Counted from the stretch's first letter, positions 8,140 through 17,668 are shown. The stretch: 64,000 nucleotides of DNA from SHAN690 sp040221375 (GCA_040221375.1 JAVKEP010000098.1:3440-67439); one strand, 5' to 3'. Notes: generated from the letters alone by a model not told the origin. Made by a program: numbers and translations.

Positions 8140-9564
8140 TTAGTTCACGTCCCAGAATACTTTGTCCATGACGTTGTCATTGCCGCTATTGGCAGCACTT
8201 ACATTGTCACTGTTGACCGAATATTCATCAACGCTATAATTGTAACGAGTTGGAGGTACGGTACCAGCCTCAGCTGCGACAGCCATTGTAGGAGCATCAT
8301 AGAGCCTCCATGTTGACCACGCTTCAAAACCACGGTTGTACATAGCAACCCACTTTTGCGTTCCAATGACGTTCTTCCAATTGTTGGCGTCATAAGCGGT
8401 TTCGGCGAGGAAGGTAGAATCACTTGTACCTGCTCCCGTCCACAACATCACGGACTCTTGAAGAGCGTTGTTGTAGTGATCTTCAGCTGTTCCGCCTGCA
8501 TTCCAACCGCGAGCAGCTGCTTCTGCCTTCATGAAAAGGACCTCGTCGTAAGACATGATCCAATGTGCCATGGTTGGGTCATCAAGCATATCTCCTGGCT
8601 GCGAGAAGTTGTTGTAAGCCCCTCCAGCTCCGTGAGGGTTGCCCACCACGTTGCCCAAGGAATCCAATGCGCGGAAGTAATACGCTCTACGAGGATCGTT
8701 CTGCGTATTCAATATGTCTCCCAAGGTTTGGGATGCAACGAAGTCAGTCCGTCCGCTCTGAACCAAATCTTCCCATAACGGGTTGGTATTTGGTACGCCG
8801 CCCTCAAAATTGATGACTGCGTTTGAAGAGCTTGAGGACAACACACCCGAACTGATGGCAGCTTCTGCCCATCCTTGTGCATCTCCAGCAGCAACATCCG
8901 CCATGCGCAATGCAAGCTTCAGTTTCAGAGAATTTCCGAATTCTGCCCAGCTCATCTCCGATCCGGAATAGATCAAGTCTGAGCCTCCGAGATCACCGGA
9001 TGAACCACTTCCATTGAGCGCACTTACCGCCCCATCGATTCTTGAAATCAAATCGCGGTATACCGACTCAGCGTCGTCATACACAGGATTCAATTTCTCT
9101 AGTAAGCCAATTGCTTCCGTATAAGGCACATCATTGAATAAATCAACGAGGATGTGATACGTATAAGCTTCCATCAAGGTGATCATTGCACCCTGGGTAG
9201 CTTTGTCAGCATCAGAAAGCAAAGCGTCGGCTTCAATGAATATTCGCGCCTCATTGAGGTCGCGTAGAACATTGGTATATAGCGCGTTAAAAACTCGACC
9301 ATTGATGTTACGCTCAATCAGCTCATAGTTGGACTCGTCCGTATAGGTCGTTTGTGTCCAATGCTGAGACCAAAGTCGAAGCGTATTCTCATTGACATTG
9401 GGAGTTGCGTCATAGCGAAACAGCTCCTTTTGTGCATTAGCGAACAGCATACCTGGTGGAACCTCTTCAGGAGCCTTGGTATTTTCGTTCAAGCTGTTGA
9501 TATCCTTTGTACAAGAAGAAACTCCTAAAAGGACAACGGTTGAATAGATGAATAACTTTTTCAT
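8140..9564 (-). CDS. SusD/RagB-family surface lipoprotein
   Basis: Surface nutrient-binding lipoprotein that caps a SusC-type TonB transporter. It has 474 residues, a lipoprotein signal peptide with Cys18 (LLGVSSC), and KD just after the Cys, which fits the Bacteroidota lipoprotein surface-export signal. The early PPGMLFANAQKELFRY segment is typical of the SusD-like group 2 family. It starts 10 bases after the SusC-like gene ends and is followed by a strong terminator, so the pair is one operon. No polysaccharide-degrading enzyme lies nearby, so the substrate may be a peptide, an oligosaccharide or another small polymer rather than a large glycan. Confidence 0.92.
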   Translation of the reverse strand: MKKLFIYSTVVLLGVSSCTKDINSLNENTKAPEEVPPGMLFANAQKELFRYDATPNVNENTLRLWSQHWTQTTYTDESNYELIERNINGRVFNALYTNVLRDLNEARIFIEADALLSDADKATQGAMITLMEAYTYHILVDLFNDVPYTEAIGLLEKLNPVYDDAESVYRDLISRIDGAVSALNGSGSSGDLGGSDLIYSGSEMSWAEFGNSLKLKLALRMADVAAGDAQGWAEAAISSGVLSSSSSNAVINFEGGVPNTNPLWEDLVQSGRTDFVASQTLGDILNTQNDPRRAYYFRALDSLGNVVGNPHGAGGAYNNFSQPGDMLDDPTMAHWIMSYDEVLFMKAEAAARGWNAGGTAEDHYNNALQESVMLWTGAGTSDSTFLAETAYDANNWKNVIGTQKWVAMYNRGFEAWSTWRLYDAPTMAVAAEAGTVPPTRYNYSVDEYSVNSDNVSAANSGNDNVMDKVFWDVN

Positions 9565-9574
9565 GATGTTTCTT

Positions 9575-12500
9575 TTAGAATTTTAGCGTTACGTTGAATC
9601 CGTACTCACGAACTGCTGGGTAAGCTCCCGACTGATAGCCTTGGATGTTACCCGCACTGAGTCCAGCTTCTGGATCCGTGTAAGGTGAGTTCTTGTGAAG
9701 GATGGCAAGGTTTCTACCGACCAAGCTCACCGATAGACCACCGATTGGCCAATTCTCTGTAACAGAGCTTGGCACCGTGTAGGTGATGGCCAACTGACGA
9801 AGCTTGACATAAGTAGCGTCATAGATGTGAAGCGCATTTGGAGCAGTAGCCCAACCAGAAGAGTTTGCGTAGTTACCATAGTAACCGTACACATCATTGG
9901 CTGTTCCATCCGATGTGAAGTTTCCGTCATCATCTAGGATGTAATCTCCATTCTCATCGATGGCAGCATTCATACCTCCGATTGGAAGTCCTCCGCCGTC
10001 TTCAACTTCTGCACGTACAGGGTTGCCCTTGTCGTTCGTACCAGCTGTGAAGTCGTAGATACCCGTTCCGTATCCGTACCATGTATCGAGAGAGAAGAAG
10101 TCTCCTCCTTTCTGAACATCGATCAAAGCCATTACAGAAATGGTCTTGTAGCTGAACGTGTTCGTCCAACCTCCCGTCCAATCTGGAAGCATGTTTCCGA
10201 TCACCTCTGTAGAAGCCGAGCGAGCGTATCGCTTTCCTCCGAATGGATGGTCGTATACAATCGGCTCGCCGTTGTCAGCATAAACGAAGTTGGTTCCTTT
10301 GATGACACCAAACGGCTGTCCGATTTCGGCTTCAACCGTAATACCACCCTGCATTGAAGTGAGCTGGTAAGCGTCTAGGCCTTCGGTCAATTCAAGAACC
10401 TTGTTTCTGTTCAACGCCCAATTCACACGTGTTTCCCAACGGAAGTCGTCGGTCTTGATAACGTCGGCATAAGCAGAAAGCTCGATTCCTTGGTTTTGAA
10501 CATTACCAGCATTGATCGCTTGGAAGATGGTTCCAGTAGAACTAGACACGCGCGCCAATAAAATTTGGTCGATCGTATTCGTTCTGTAGATGGTGAGATC
10601 CAAGCCCAATCGGTCTTTGGCGAATTTGTTTTCAAAGCCAATCTCGAAGGTCTTACTCTGCTCAGGACGCAACAATGCGTTCGGGTTCGTATTCGGCGCT
10701 GTGGCCAACGTAACCCCTCCGAATGTAGACTGGATGTTGTAGTTGGTGCGGAGCGACTGAACTGGCGCATCGTTACCTACTTCAGCATAGTTTACACGGA
10801 ACTTACCAAAGTCCATGAAGTCGAGGTCCAACAACTCAGAGTATACGAGACTGGCAGAAATCGCTGGGTAGTCGTACACGTTGTTGTCTTCAGGTAGTGT
10901 TGAACTGATGTCCACTCGGTAAGATAGATCGAGGTACAAGAAGTTCTTGTATCCCATCGTAGCCCGACCGAAGTATCCATCAACTGCTCGTTCCCACTCT
11001 CGCTCATACGGACGGTCGAGGATCTTGTAGTCGTTCGTCGAAGGAAGGAAGGTTGGAGCAATGACCCCATCCACACCATTCGAAAGAGCATAAAGGCCAG
11101 GAACGATCAAACCGCCGTTGGTTTGTCCTTCCGTTTCACGGCTTCCTTGTCTTCTAAGGTTGGTTCCCAAGTTACCATCGAGCTTGATGTCTTCGTTCAA
11201 CGCTTTCTCAAACGAGAGGAGGAGATCATAGTTGCGCTCGTAGTATGCTCGTGTATACTTATAGTACATAGGTACGTCGACCGAGCCTTCTGCGATTCGC
11301 TCTTCTCTGGTTTCATCGTAACTATCGTTGGTCACACGGCCCATTACGCTCAACCAATCGGTAAGCTGGTATGTAGCTGCGATGTTTCCAATCATTCGAT
11401 TACGCTCATCGTTCTGGAAGCTCTCAGCTCTCATGAAGTATGGGTTATCGAAGTAATGAGGTTGGGTTCTAGTGGCCTCAGGGAAGGTGAAACCGAGCGG
11501 GTTCCATGTAAGGTTTTTCCCTGTCAGTTCATATGCTTCTCGTTGCTTTTGAAGATCTGTACCTACACCGTACCATTGTCTGAACGACTGGTTAGGGTTA
11601 CGGCTATCGTACCCGGTTCCAAATCTACCCTCTCCAGTAGTCAACGCAATTTGACTCGATGCAGACATCGAAAGCTTATCAGACAATCGGTAGGTCAAGT
11701 TAATTGAAGCGTTGCTTCGGTTCAACTGCGAATTTGGAAGGATTCCCGTTTGGCGCATGTCGGTCAAACCAACGCGGTAAGAACCATTTTCATTGGCACC
11801 TTCTAATGCAACGCTATTGTTGAGCATTACTGAAGTCTCATAGAATGAAGTAGGATCATTCTCTGATGCTTGGTAAGGCTGGCGCTGTCCGTAAGTCTCG
11901 AGTTCAGGGTAGATAGACTCCCATGTTAGGACTTCATCTACTTCGCTAAATGCAAGGCCATAGGACGCATCCTCTCCTGCAGGAGTAGCGTAGTTGTCGA
12001 TCGTGCCGTCTCCATCAAAATCAACTTCTTCTAAGTAACCATTGGCTACGATTCCGTTAAATAGAGTGTCAGGTCCATAATACTGACCATATCCTGCACC
12101 GTATTCGTTCTGGTAGGAGGGCATGGTGTTCTTATTGATCTGGCCCATGGTAACACCGGAAGAAACCGTAACACCGATTCCTTTCCCTTTACCCTTGGTG
12201 CCTTTTTTGGTAGTGATGAGGATCACACCATTTGCTGCACGTGAACCGTAAAGGGCGGTTGCGGCAGCTCCTTTCAATACCGATACCGAAGCAATGTCTT
12301 CAGAGTTGATGTCCATTGCAGCGTTACCGTAATCATATCCCCCTCTACCCGTGCGTTGGTTCTGAGAGTTCGTGATTTCGTTACTGATCGGCACACCATC
12401 CACCACATAGAGCGGCTGGTTGTTGCCTCCGATGGAAGTATATCCTCGGATAATTACGTTAGCAGAACCGCCCATGGTACCGCTGTTCTTAATCTGCGCA

Positions 12501-12940
12501 CCCGCCACCTGGCCTGATAACGCACTCATGAAATTGACATCCTTTACACGGGAGATGTCCTCGCCACTCACGGATTGTTGTGAGTAACCAAGGGCCTTCT
12601 TCTCTCGCGAGATGCCTAGGGCTGTTACCACCACCTCGTTCAATTCCACGCCTGAGGCCATGGTCACGTCGAGTTTGGCGTTGGCTCCGACTGGTCGTTC
12701 TACGCTCTGCATTCCGATGAATGAGAACACGAGAACAGCGTCGCCGTTGGGGACTTCAAGGGAATATTTCCCGTCCATATCCGTAGATGTACCGTTGGTT
12801 GTCCCTTTGATCACGACCGATACCCCAGGAAGGGTTTCGCCGTCATCAGATTTGACAACACCTGATACCTTTTGCTGCGCGAGTAGCATCCCACTGGAAA
12901 GGAGGAATACTGCAGCAACTGACAATAGATGCTTAATCAT
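9575..12940 (-). CDS. SusC/RagA-family TonB-linked outer membrane transporter
   Basis: Outer membrane TonB-dependent transporter of the SusC/RagA type, 1121 residues, paired with the SusD-like lipoprotein. It begins with a signal peptide (MIKHLLSVAAVFLLSSGMLLAQ). A carboxypeptidase D regulatory-like domain follows (about 23-100, VSGVVKSDDGETLPGVSVVIKG). The plug comes next, with the family signature LYVVDGVPISN near residue 180 and GAAATALYGSRAANGVILITTKKG. The barrel ends in YGFNVTLKF. The 152 bases upstream are shared with a divergent gene; on the minus strand there is only a 7/8 match to the -7 box (TTTATTTG). The substrate is not evident. Confidence 0.95.
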   Translation of the reverse strand: MIKHLLSVAAVFLLSSGMLLAQQKVSGVVKSDDGETLPGVSVVIKGTTNGTSTDMDGKYSLEVPNGDAVLVFSFIGMQSVERPVGANAKLDVTMASGVELNEVVVTALGISREKKALGYSQQSVSGEDISRVKDVNFMSALSGQVAGAQIKNSGTMGGSANVIIRGYTSIGGNNQPLYVVDGVPISNEITNSQNQRTGRGGYDYGNAAMDINSEDIASVSVLKGAAATALYGSRAANGVILITTKKGTKGKGKGIGVTVSSGVTMGQINKNTMPSYQNEYGAGYGQYYGPDTLFNGIVANGYLEEVDFDGDGTIDNYATPAGEDASYGLAFSEVDEVLTWESIYPELETYGQRQPYQASENDPTSFYETSVMLNNSVALEGANENGSYRVGLTDMRQTGILPNSQLNRSNASINLTYRLSDKLSMSASSQIALTTGEGRFGTGYDSRNPNQSFRQWYGVGTDLQKQREAYELTGKNLTWNPLGFTFPEATRTQPHYFDNPYFMRAESFQNDERNRMIGNIAATYQLTDWLSVMGRVTNDSYDETREERIAEGSVDVPMYYKYTRAYYERNYDLLLSFEKALNEDIKLDGNLGTNLRRQGSRETEGQTNGGLIVPGLYALSNGVDGVIAPTFLPSTNDYKILDRPYEREWERAVDGYFGRATMGYKNFLYLDLSYRVDISSTLPEDNNVYDYPAISASLVYSELLDLDFMDFGKFRVNYAEVGNDAPVQSLRTNYNIQSTFGGVTLATAPNTNPNALLRPEQSKTFEIGFENKFAKDRLGLDLTIYRTNTIDQILLARVSSSTGTIFQAINAGNVQNQGIELSAYADVIKTDDFRWETRVNWALNRNKVLELTEGLDAYQLTSMQGGITVEAEIGQPFGVIKGTNFVYADNGEPIVYDHPFGGKRYARSASTEVIGNMLPDWTGGWTNTFSYKTISVMALIDVQKGGDFFSLDTWYGYGTGIYDFTAGTNDKGNPVRAEVEDGGGLPIGGMNAAIDENGDYILDDDGNFTSDGTANDVYGYYGNYANSSGWATAPNALHIYDATYVKLRQLAITYTVPSSVTENWPIGGLSVSLVGRNLAILHKNSPYTDPEAGLSAGNIQGYQSGAYPAVREYGFNVTLKF

Positions 12941-13092
12941 AGGTTAATTATTTAGTTTGGTTAACATGACAAATAAATAATATTTTCTTGTGTTTTCGTC
13001 GATAAATCGCTTTTATTCTCCGACGAACATGTTGTTTCGGTTGTATTAAATGCGGAAATTCACCGCACTAAATCCTAAAGTGACAGCCTTTT

Positions 13093-13677
13093 ATGGTACA
13101 GATCGACGATCAATTAATATCCTTAGATGTATTCGAAGAGAGCTTCGTTTGCGACCTAAAGGCGTGCAAGGGCGCCTGCTGCGTGGAAGGCGACGCGGGA
13201 GCTCCTCTGACGGATGAGGAAATCGACACCATTGAAAAAGCCTACGAGGGGGTGAAAGCATTCCTGCGGCCGGAAGGTGTGAAGGCGATCGAAGAGCAGG
13301 GCACCTCTATCCAGGATGAAGATGGCGATTGGGTAACTCCGCTGATCGAAGGCAAGGAATGTGCGTTTACTCTTTTCGATGAGAAAGGAACCGCCATGTG
13401 TGGAATTGAAACGGCTTGGAAAGCAGGCGCGACCGAATTTCAGAAACCGGTTTCATGCCACTTGTACCCGATTCGAACCAAACGGTTCAAAGAGTTTGAA
13501 GCGGTAAACTACGAGCGTTGGAGTATTTGCAGTCCTGCATGTTCCTTAGGCAAGGAGCTAAAAACGCCCGTTTACCGATTTGCCAAAGACGCCTTGATTC
13601 GGAAATATGGAGAGGAATGGTACGGCGCATTGGAAAAAGCTGCTGAGGAGCTTTCTAAAATGGAACAGAATAAGTGA
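13093..13677 (+). CDS. DUF3109 family cysteine-rich protein
   Basis: A 194-residue cytoplasmic protein of the DUF3109 family, widespread in Bacteroidota and of unknown function. Its cysteines form a metal-binding pattern: CDLKACKGACC near residues 20-32, a Cys in GKECAFTLF, one in AMCGIE, SCHLYPIRTKR, and CSPACSLG. The arrangement resembles the YkgJ-type zinc/iron cluster families, so metal binding is inferred from the family. The ATG at 13093 is preceded by a small inverted repeat (TGCGG 13051-13055 and CCGCA 13063-13067). It faces away from the SusC-like gene and precedes nrdB across a structured 350-base gap. Confidence 0.88.
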   Translation: MVQIDDQLISLDVFEESFVCDLKACKGACCVEGDAGAPLTDEEIDTIEKAYEGVKAFLRPEGVKAIEEQGTSIQDEDGDWVTPLIEGKECAFTLFDEKGTAMCGIETAWKAGATEFQKPVSCHLYPIRTKRFKEFEAVNYERWSICSPACSLGKELKTPVYRFAKDALIRKYGEEWYGALEKAAEELSKMEQNK

Positions 13678-14027
13678 ACCACCAAATGAAAGTTGTCATT
13701 CCCGTTCTAATTAACACCCCAGTTTGTGTCAAACCTACGCTGACAGGGAGGTGAGATTCAACAAATTATTTTTTGAACAAAATCACAAATCACCGAGTGT
13801 TCAAAAAGTCGTCCAATTGTCAATAAAAATGGTTTGACTCGGGAGCCATTTTTCTCAAGTTTTGTTGAGCAGAAAATCAGAAGGGGGTGCAGGCCCCCTT
13901 CGACGCCTAAAGGATAACCTTCCTTTAAACCGCTGAATTTCATTGGGTTAAACTAAATCGCCCGTGGGCGACACTTGGATTTTTTGGCCCATATTGAACC
14001 TGACAAAAACGACCTAGAGACCGCACC
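13678..14027 (+). promoter_or_regulatory. 350-base non-coding gap with six inverted repeats before nrdB
   Basis: No credible gene is seen here. Six inverted repeats follow one another: 13770-13779/13798-13807 (TTTTTGAACA/TGTTCAAAAA, 10 bp), 13825-13832/13846-13853 (AAAAATGG/CCATTTTT, 8 bp, probably the DUF3109 terminator), 13854-13858/13865-13869 (CTCAA/TTGAG), 13880-13887/13894-13901 (GAAGGGGG/CCCCCTTC, 8 bp), 13908-13914/13921-13927 (TAAAGGA/TCCTTTA), and 13958-13962/13967-13971 (TCGCC/GGCGA with a CGTG loop). A T6 run lies shortly after the last one. The last three could form a structured leader of nrdB mRNA or an attenuator. No NrdR box and no known riboswitch core was recognised. Confidence 0.55.
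13825..13853 (+). terminator. Probable terminator after the DUF3109 gene
   Basis: Perfect 8-bp stem AAAAATGG/CCATTTTT with a 13-base loop. The last five T residues of the right arm also serve as the T-run. It is AT-rich, so strength is uncertain, and it could equally be part of the structured gap. Confidence 0.5.
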
Positions 14028-15083
14028 ATGGCAGAGAAAGAAAAGACTAAACCGGAAGTTAACATCGACCAGGTGCTTCCAAAAAATACATCCCTGGAAA
14101 ACGAAAACAACATGCAAGAAGAGCCCATCCTCACCGAAGACCCGAACCGCTTTGTTCTATTCCCAATCAAACACGATGACATTTGGGCGTTCTATAAAAA
14201 ATCGGAGGCGAGCTTTTGGACGGCAGAAGAAATTGACCTGGGAACGGACCTGCACGATTGGGATAATAAGTTGAACGACGACGAGCGGTATTTCATAAAA
14301 CACGTATTGGCCTTCTTCGCTGCAAGCGATGGCATCGTCAATGAGAATTTGGCTGAGAACTTTGTTTCCGAGGTTCAATACACGGAAGCTAAGTTCTTCT
14401 ATGGTTTTCAGATTGCCATGGAAAACATCCACTCCGAGACGTACTCCTTGCTCATCGATACGTATATCAAGGATCCAAAGGACAAAGACAAACTTTTCAA
14501 TGCGATTGACACCATTCCTTGCGTTAAGAAAAAGGCGGACTGGGCGCTTCGCTGGATCGATAACGGCAATTTCGCAGAACGCCTAGTGGCCTTTGCTGCA
14601 GTAGAAGGAATCTTTTTTTCGGGGTCATTTTGTTCGATCTTTTGGTTGAAGAAGCGTGGCTTGATGCCAGGCTTAAGCTTTTCGAATGAATTGATCTCAC
14701 GTGACGAAGGGATGCACTGCGATTTTGCGTGCCTCCTTTACAACGACCACTTGGTCAACAAACTTTCGCCGGAACAAGTCACGGACATCATCAAAGATGC
14801 CGTTGAGATCGAGAAGGAATTCGTTACCGACGCACTCCCGGTATCGTTGATCGGAATGAATGCGAAGTTGATGCAGCAATACATCGAATTTGTTGCTGAC
14901 CGCCTGCTAGCTGAGCTTGGATGTGAGAAAGTATACAAGAGTGAAAACCCGTTTGATTTTATGGAGATGATCAGCCTGCAAGGCAAGACCAACTTTTTCG
15001 AGAAGCGCGTTGCAGAATACCAAAAGTCGGGTGTTGCCGGCGGCTCTGAGAGCCAAGTATTTAAACTAGACGAAGATTTTTAA
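14028..15083 (+). CDS. nrdB: Class Ia ribonucleotide reductase, beta subunit
   Basis: Radical-generating small subunit of aerobic ribonucleotide reductase, partner of NrdA for making deoxynucleotides. It has 351 residues. Metal ligands and the radical Tyr can be placed by the family: Asp101 in ASDGIVNEN, Glu132, His135 and Tyr139 in MENIHSETY, Glu193 in AAVEGIFF, and Glu227/His230 in RDEGMH. Long stretches read almost like the animal R2 protein, for example FSNELISRDEG and IEFVADRLLAELG. The C-terminus (FKLDEDF) matches the eukaryotic-type tail that docks on the large subunit. The first 28 residues are a charged extension; a second ATG at 14112 is possible. nrdA follows after 39 bases. Confidence 0.96.
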   Translation: MAEKEKTKPEVNIDQVLPKNTSLENENNMQEEPILTEDPNRFVLFPIKHDDIWAFYKKSEASFWTAEEIDLGTDLHDWDNKLNDDERYFIKHVLAFFAASDGIVNENLAENFVSEVQYTEAKFFYGFQIAMENIHSETYSLLIDTYIKDPKDKDKLFNAIDTIPCVKKKADWALRWIDNGNFAERLVAFAAVEGIFFSGSFCSIFWLKKRGLMPGLSFSNELISRDEGMHCDFACLLYNDHLVNKLSPEQVTDIIKDAVEIEKEFVTDALPVSLIGMNAKLMQQYIEFVADRLLAELGCEKVYKSENPFDFMEMISLQGKTNFFEKRVAEYQKSGVAGGSESQVFKLDEDF

Positions 15084-15122
15084 GAAACCCCTACCTATAC
15101 AAACCCTCAATATTTCCATCCC

Positions 15123-17510
15123 ATGTACGTAGTAAAAAGAGACGGTCGAACGGAAGCGGTCAAGTTCGATAAGATCACCGCACGAATTAAAAAGCTCTGT
15201 TATGGTTTCCATGCCAGTGTAGATCCCGTTAAGATCTCGATGAAAGTGATCGAAGGCCTTTACGAAGGCGTTGCGACTACCCAACTCGATGACCTCGCAG
15301 CCGAAACGGCCGCCTCGATGACCACCACCCACCCTGATTACGCCTTGCTCGCATCGCGCATCGCTGTATCTAACCTGCACAAGAACACTGAAAAGTCGTT
15401 TTCCGCCACCATGGAAGCGCTTTACACTTACATCGATCCAAACACGAACAAACCGGCGCCCCTGATCGCAGATGACGTGTATCAGATCATCATGGATAAC
15501 GCCGAGATGCTCGATAGCCACATCATTTATGACCGTGACTTCGGGTATGATTTCTTCGGTTTTAAAACGTTGGAGCGTTCTTACCTACTCAAGATGAACA
15601 ACAAGGTGGTTGAGCGCCCACAGCACATGTTAATGCGCGTTGCCCTCGGAATTCATAAAGAGGACATCGACGCGGCGATCGAGACGTATGACTTGATGAG
15701 TCAGCGATGGTTTACGCATGCTACGCCGACTTTATTCAACGCGGGCACACCGAAACCTCAGATGTCGTCCTGCTTCTTGTTGACTACGAAAGATGATAGC
15801 ATTACCGGTATCTACGAGACACTGACCCAATGCGCTAAGATCTCTCAAAGCGCCGGAGGGATCGGCCTTTCCATCCACAACATTCGCGCTACTGGGTCCT
15901 ACATCCGTGGCACAAACGGCACAAGTAACGGCATCGTTCCGATGCTTCGCGTCTTCAACGACACGGCGCGTTACGTCGATCAAGGCGGCGGAAAGCGCAA
16001 GGGTTCGTTTGCTATCTACGTTGAACCATGGCACGCCGATATCTTCGACTTCCTCGACATGAAGAAGAACCACGGTAAAGAAGAAAACCGTGCGCGCGAC
16101 TTATTTTATGCACTTTGGGTTCCAGACTTGTTCATGAAACGCGTAGAAGAAGGCGGAGATTGGACGTTGATGTGTCCTGACGAATGTCCTGGCCTTGCTG
16201 ATGCGTGGGGAGCGAAGTTTGAAAAACTCTACACCAAGTACGAAAAAGAAGGAAAAGGGAAAAAAACCATCAAAGCACAGGAGCTCTGGTTTAAAGTCCT
16301 TGAGTCGCAGATTGAGACTGGAACTCCGTACATGCTTTATAAGGATGCTGCCAATTCCAAATCAAACCAGCAGAATTTAGGTACGATTAAGTCTTCTAAC
16401 TTGTGTACAGAGATCATCGAGTACACCGCTCCAGACGAAGTTGCCGTTTGCAACTTGGCCTCCATCGCCCTTCCACTCTTCGTGAAAGACGGCAAGTTCG
16501 ATTTCAACAAGTTGTTTGACATCACCTACGTGGCGACGAAGAACTTGAACAAAATCATCGACAGGAATTATTACCCTGTGCCTGAAGCCAAGAATTCCAA
16601 TATGCGCCACCGTCCTATTGGGCTCGGTGTTCAGGGTCTAGCAGATGCGTTTATTTTGATGCGTTTTCCATTTGATAGTCCAGAAGCTAAGCTGTTGAAT
16701 AAGCAGATTTTTGAAACCATCTACTACGCCGCGCTTACCGCATCCAAGGACCTAGCGAAAGATCTCGGGCCGTATGAAACCTACAAAGGCTCACCGATCT
16801 CAGAAGGTAAATTCCAACAAGATCTTTGGGGGGTAGAACCAACGGATCTTTGGGAGTGGGACGTGTTACGAGAAGAAGTGAAAAAGCACGGCGTACGCAA
16901 CTCATTGCTGCTCGCTCCAATGCCAACTGCATCCACTAGCCAGATCTTGGGCAACAACGAGTGCATTGAGCCATATACTTCGAATATCTACACCCGTCGC
17001 ACACTCTCCGGTGAGTTTGTGGTCGTGAACAAGCACCTCATGCGAGATTTGGTCAAGCTAGGCCTATGGAACGAAAACTTGAAAAACAAATTGATCGCGG
17101 CCAACGGTTCGGTTCAGTCAATCGATGAGGTTCCAGACAATATCAAAGAATTGTACAAGACAGCATGGGAAATCAGCCAGCGAGTGATCATTGATCTCTC
17201 CGCCGATCGAGGTGCGTACGTAGATCAAAGCCAGTCCTTAAACATCTTCATGGAGGATGCGAATTTTGCCAAGCTCACGTCCATGCACTTCTATGGCTGG
17301 AAAGCAGGTCTCAAGACGGGTATGTATTACTTACGAACCAAAGCTGCAAGAGACGCAATTAAGTTTACCATCGATAAGGCGAAGCTCGAAGAGCCCGTAG
17401 CCAAGGAAACGGCGCAGCCACAAACGGAGGCAGTCAGTAAGGAACAGCGAGAAGCAGAAATCGCCTGCTCCATTGACAATCCAGATGATTGTGAGATGTG
17501 CGGAAGTTGA
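15123..17510 (+). CDS. nrdA: Class Ia ribonucleotide reductase, alpha subunit
   Basis: Catalytic large subunit that reduces ribonucleoside diphosphates, 795 residues. The N-terminal ATP cone (1 to about 90) starts MYVVKRDGRTEAVKFDKI and should confer dATP feedback control. Active-site residues are Cys217 in SSCFLL, Asn426/Cys428/Glu430 in SSNLCTE, and Cys443 in AVCNLAS. The C-terminal redox pair is CEMCGS, the same layout as animal R1. The segments HRPIGLGVQGLADAFILMR and EPYTSNIYTRRTLSGEF are family hallmarks. It belongs to the eukaryote-like NrdA group that also contains Bacteroidota. nrdB lies directly upstream and a terminator follows. Confidence 0.97.
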   Translation: MYVVKRDGRTEAVKFDKITARIKKLCYGFHASVDPVKISMKVIEGLYEGVATTQLDDLAAETAASMTTTHPDYALLASRIAVSNLHKNTEKSFSATMEALYTYIDPNTNKPAPLIADDVYQIIMDNAEMLDSHIIYDRDFGYDFFGFKTLERSYLLKMNNKVVERPQHMLMRVALGIHKEDIDAAIETYDLMSQRWFTHATPTLFNAGTPKPQMSSCFLLTTKDDSITGIYETLTQCAKISQSAGGIGLSIHNIRATGSYIRGTNGTSNGIVPMLRVFNDTARYVDQGGGKRKGSFAIYVEPWHADIFDFLDMKKNHGKEENRARDLFYALWVPDLFMKRVEEGGDWTLMCPDECPGLADAWGAKFEKLYTKYEKEGKGKKTIKAQELWFKVLESQIETGTPYMLYKDAANSKSNQQNLGTIKSSNLCTEIIEYTAPDEVAVCNLASIALPLFVKDGKFDFNKLFDITYVATKNLNKIIDRNYYPVPEAKNSNMRHRPIGLGVQGLADAFILMRFPFDSPEAKLLNKQIFETIYYAALTASKDLAKDLGPYETYKGSPISEGKFQQDLWGVEPTDLWEWDVLREEVKKHGVRNSLLLAPMPTASTSQILGNNECIEPYTSNIYTRRTLSGEFVVVNKHLMRDLVKLGLWNENLKNKLIAANGSVQSIDEVPDNIKELYKTAWEISQRVIIDLSADRGAYVDQSQSLNIFMEDANFAKLTSMHFYGWKAGLKTGMYYLRTKAARDAIKFTIDKAKLEEPVAKETAQPQTEAVSKEQREAEIACSIDNPDDCEMCGS

Positions 17511-17530
17511 ATTTAACCCCTCTACATTGG

Positions 17531-17560
17531 AAAAATCCTGGCCTTGTCGCCGGGTTTTTT
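17531..17560 (+). terminator. Rho-independent terminator after nrdA
   Basis: Stem CCTGGC (17537-17542) with GCCGGG (17549-17554), containing one G-T wobble, followed by TTTTTT. Flanking A and T runs extend the pairing. It closes the nrdB-nrdA operon before the adhesin gene. Confidence 0.85.
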
Positions 17561-17668
17561 CATTTGTAAACAAGGACGAATGGCGGTATTTATTGGATTA
17601 ATTCCCCATATAAGCCAACCAATTAGGTAAAAACAACGTAATTTGCTTCAATTGGACCAACTGACCGT

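Noticed and set aside
13678..14027. Cobalamin riboswitch or NrdR box in the nrdB leader
   Set aside because: No B12-box-like core and no NrdR-type palindrome could be found. Only generic hairpins are visible.
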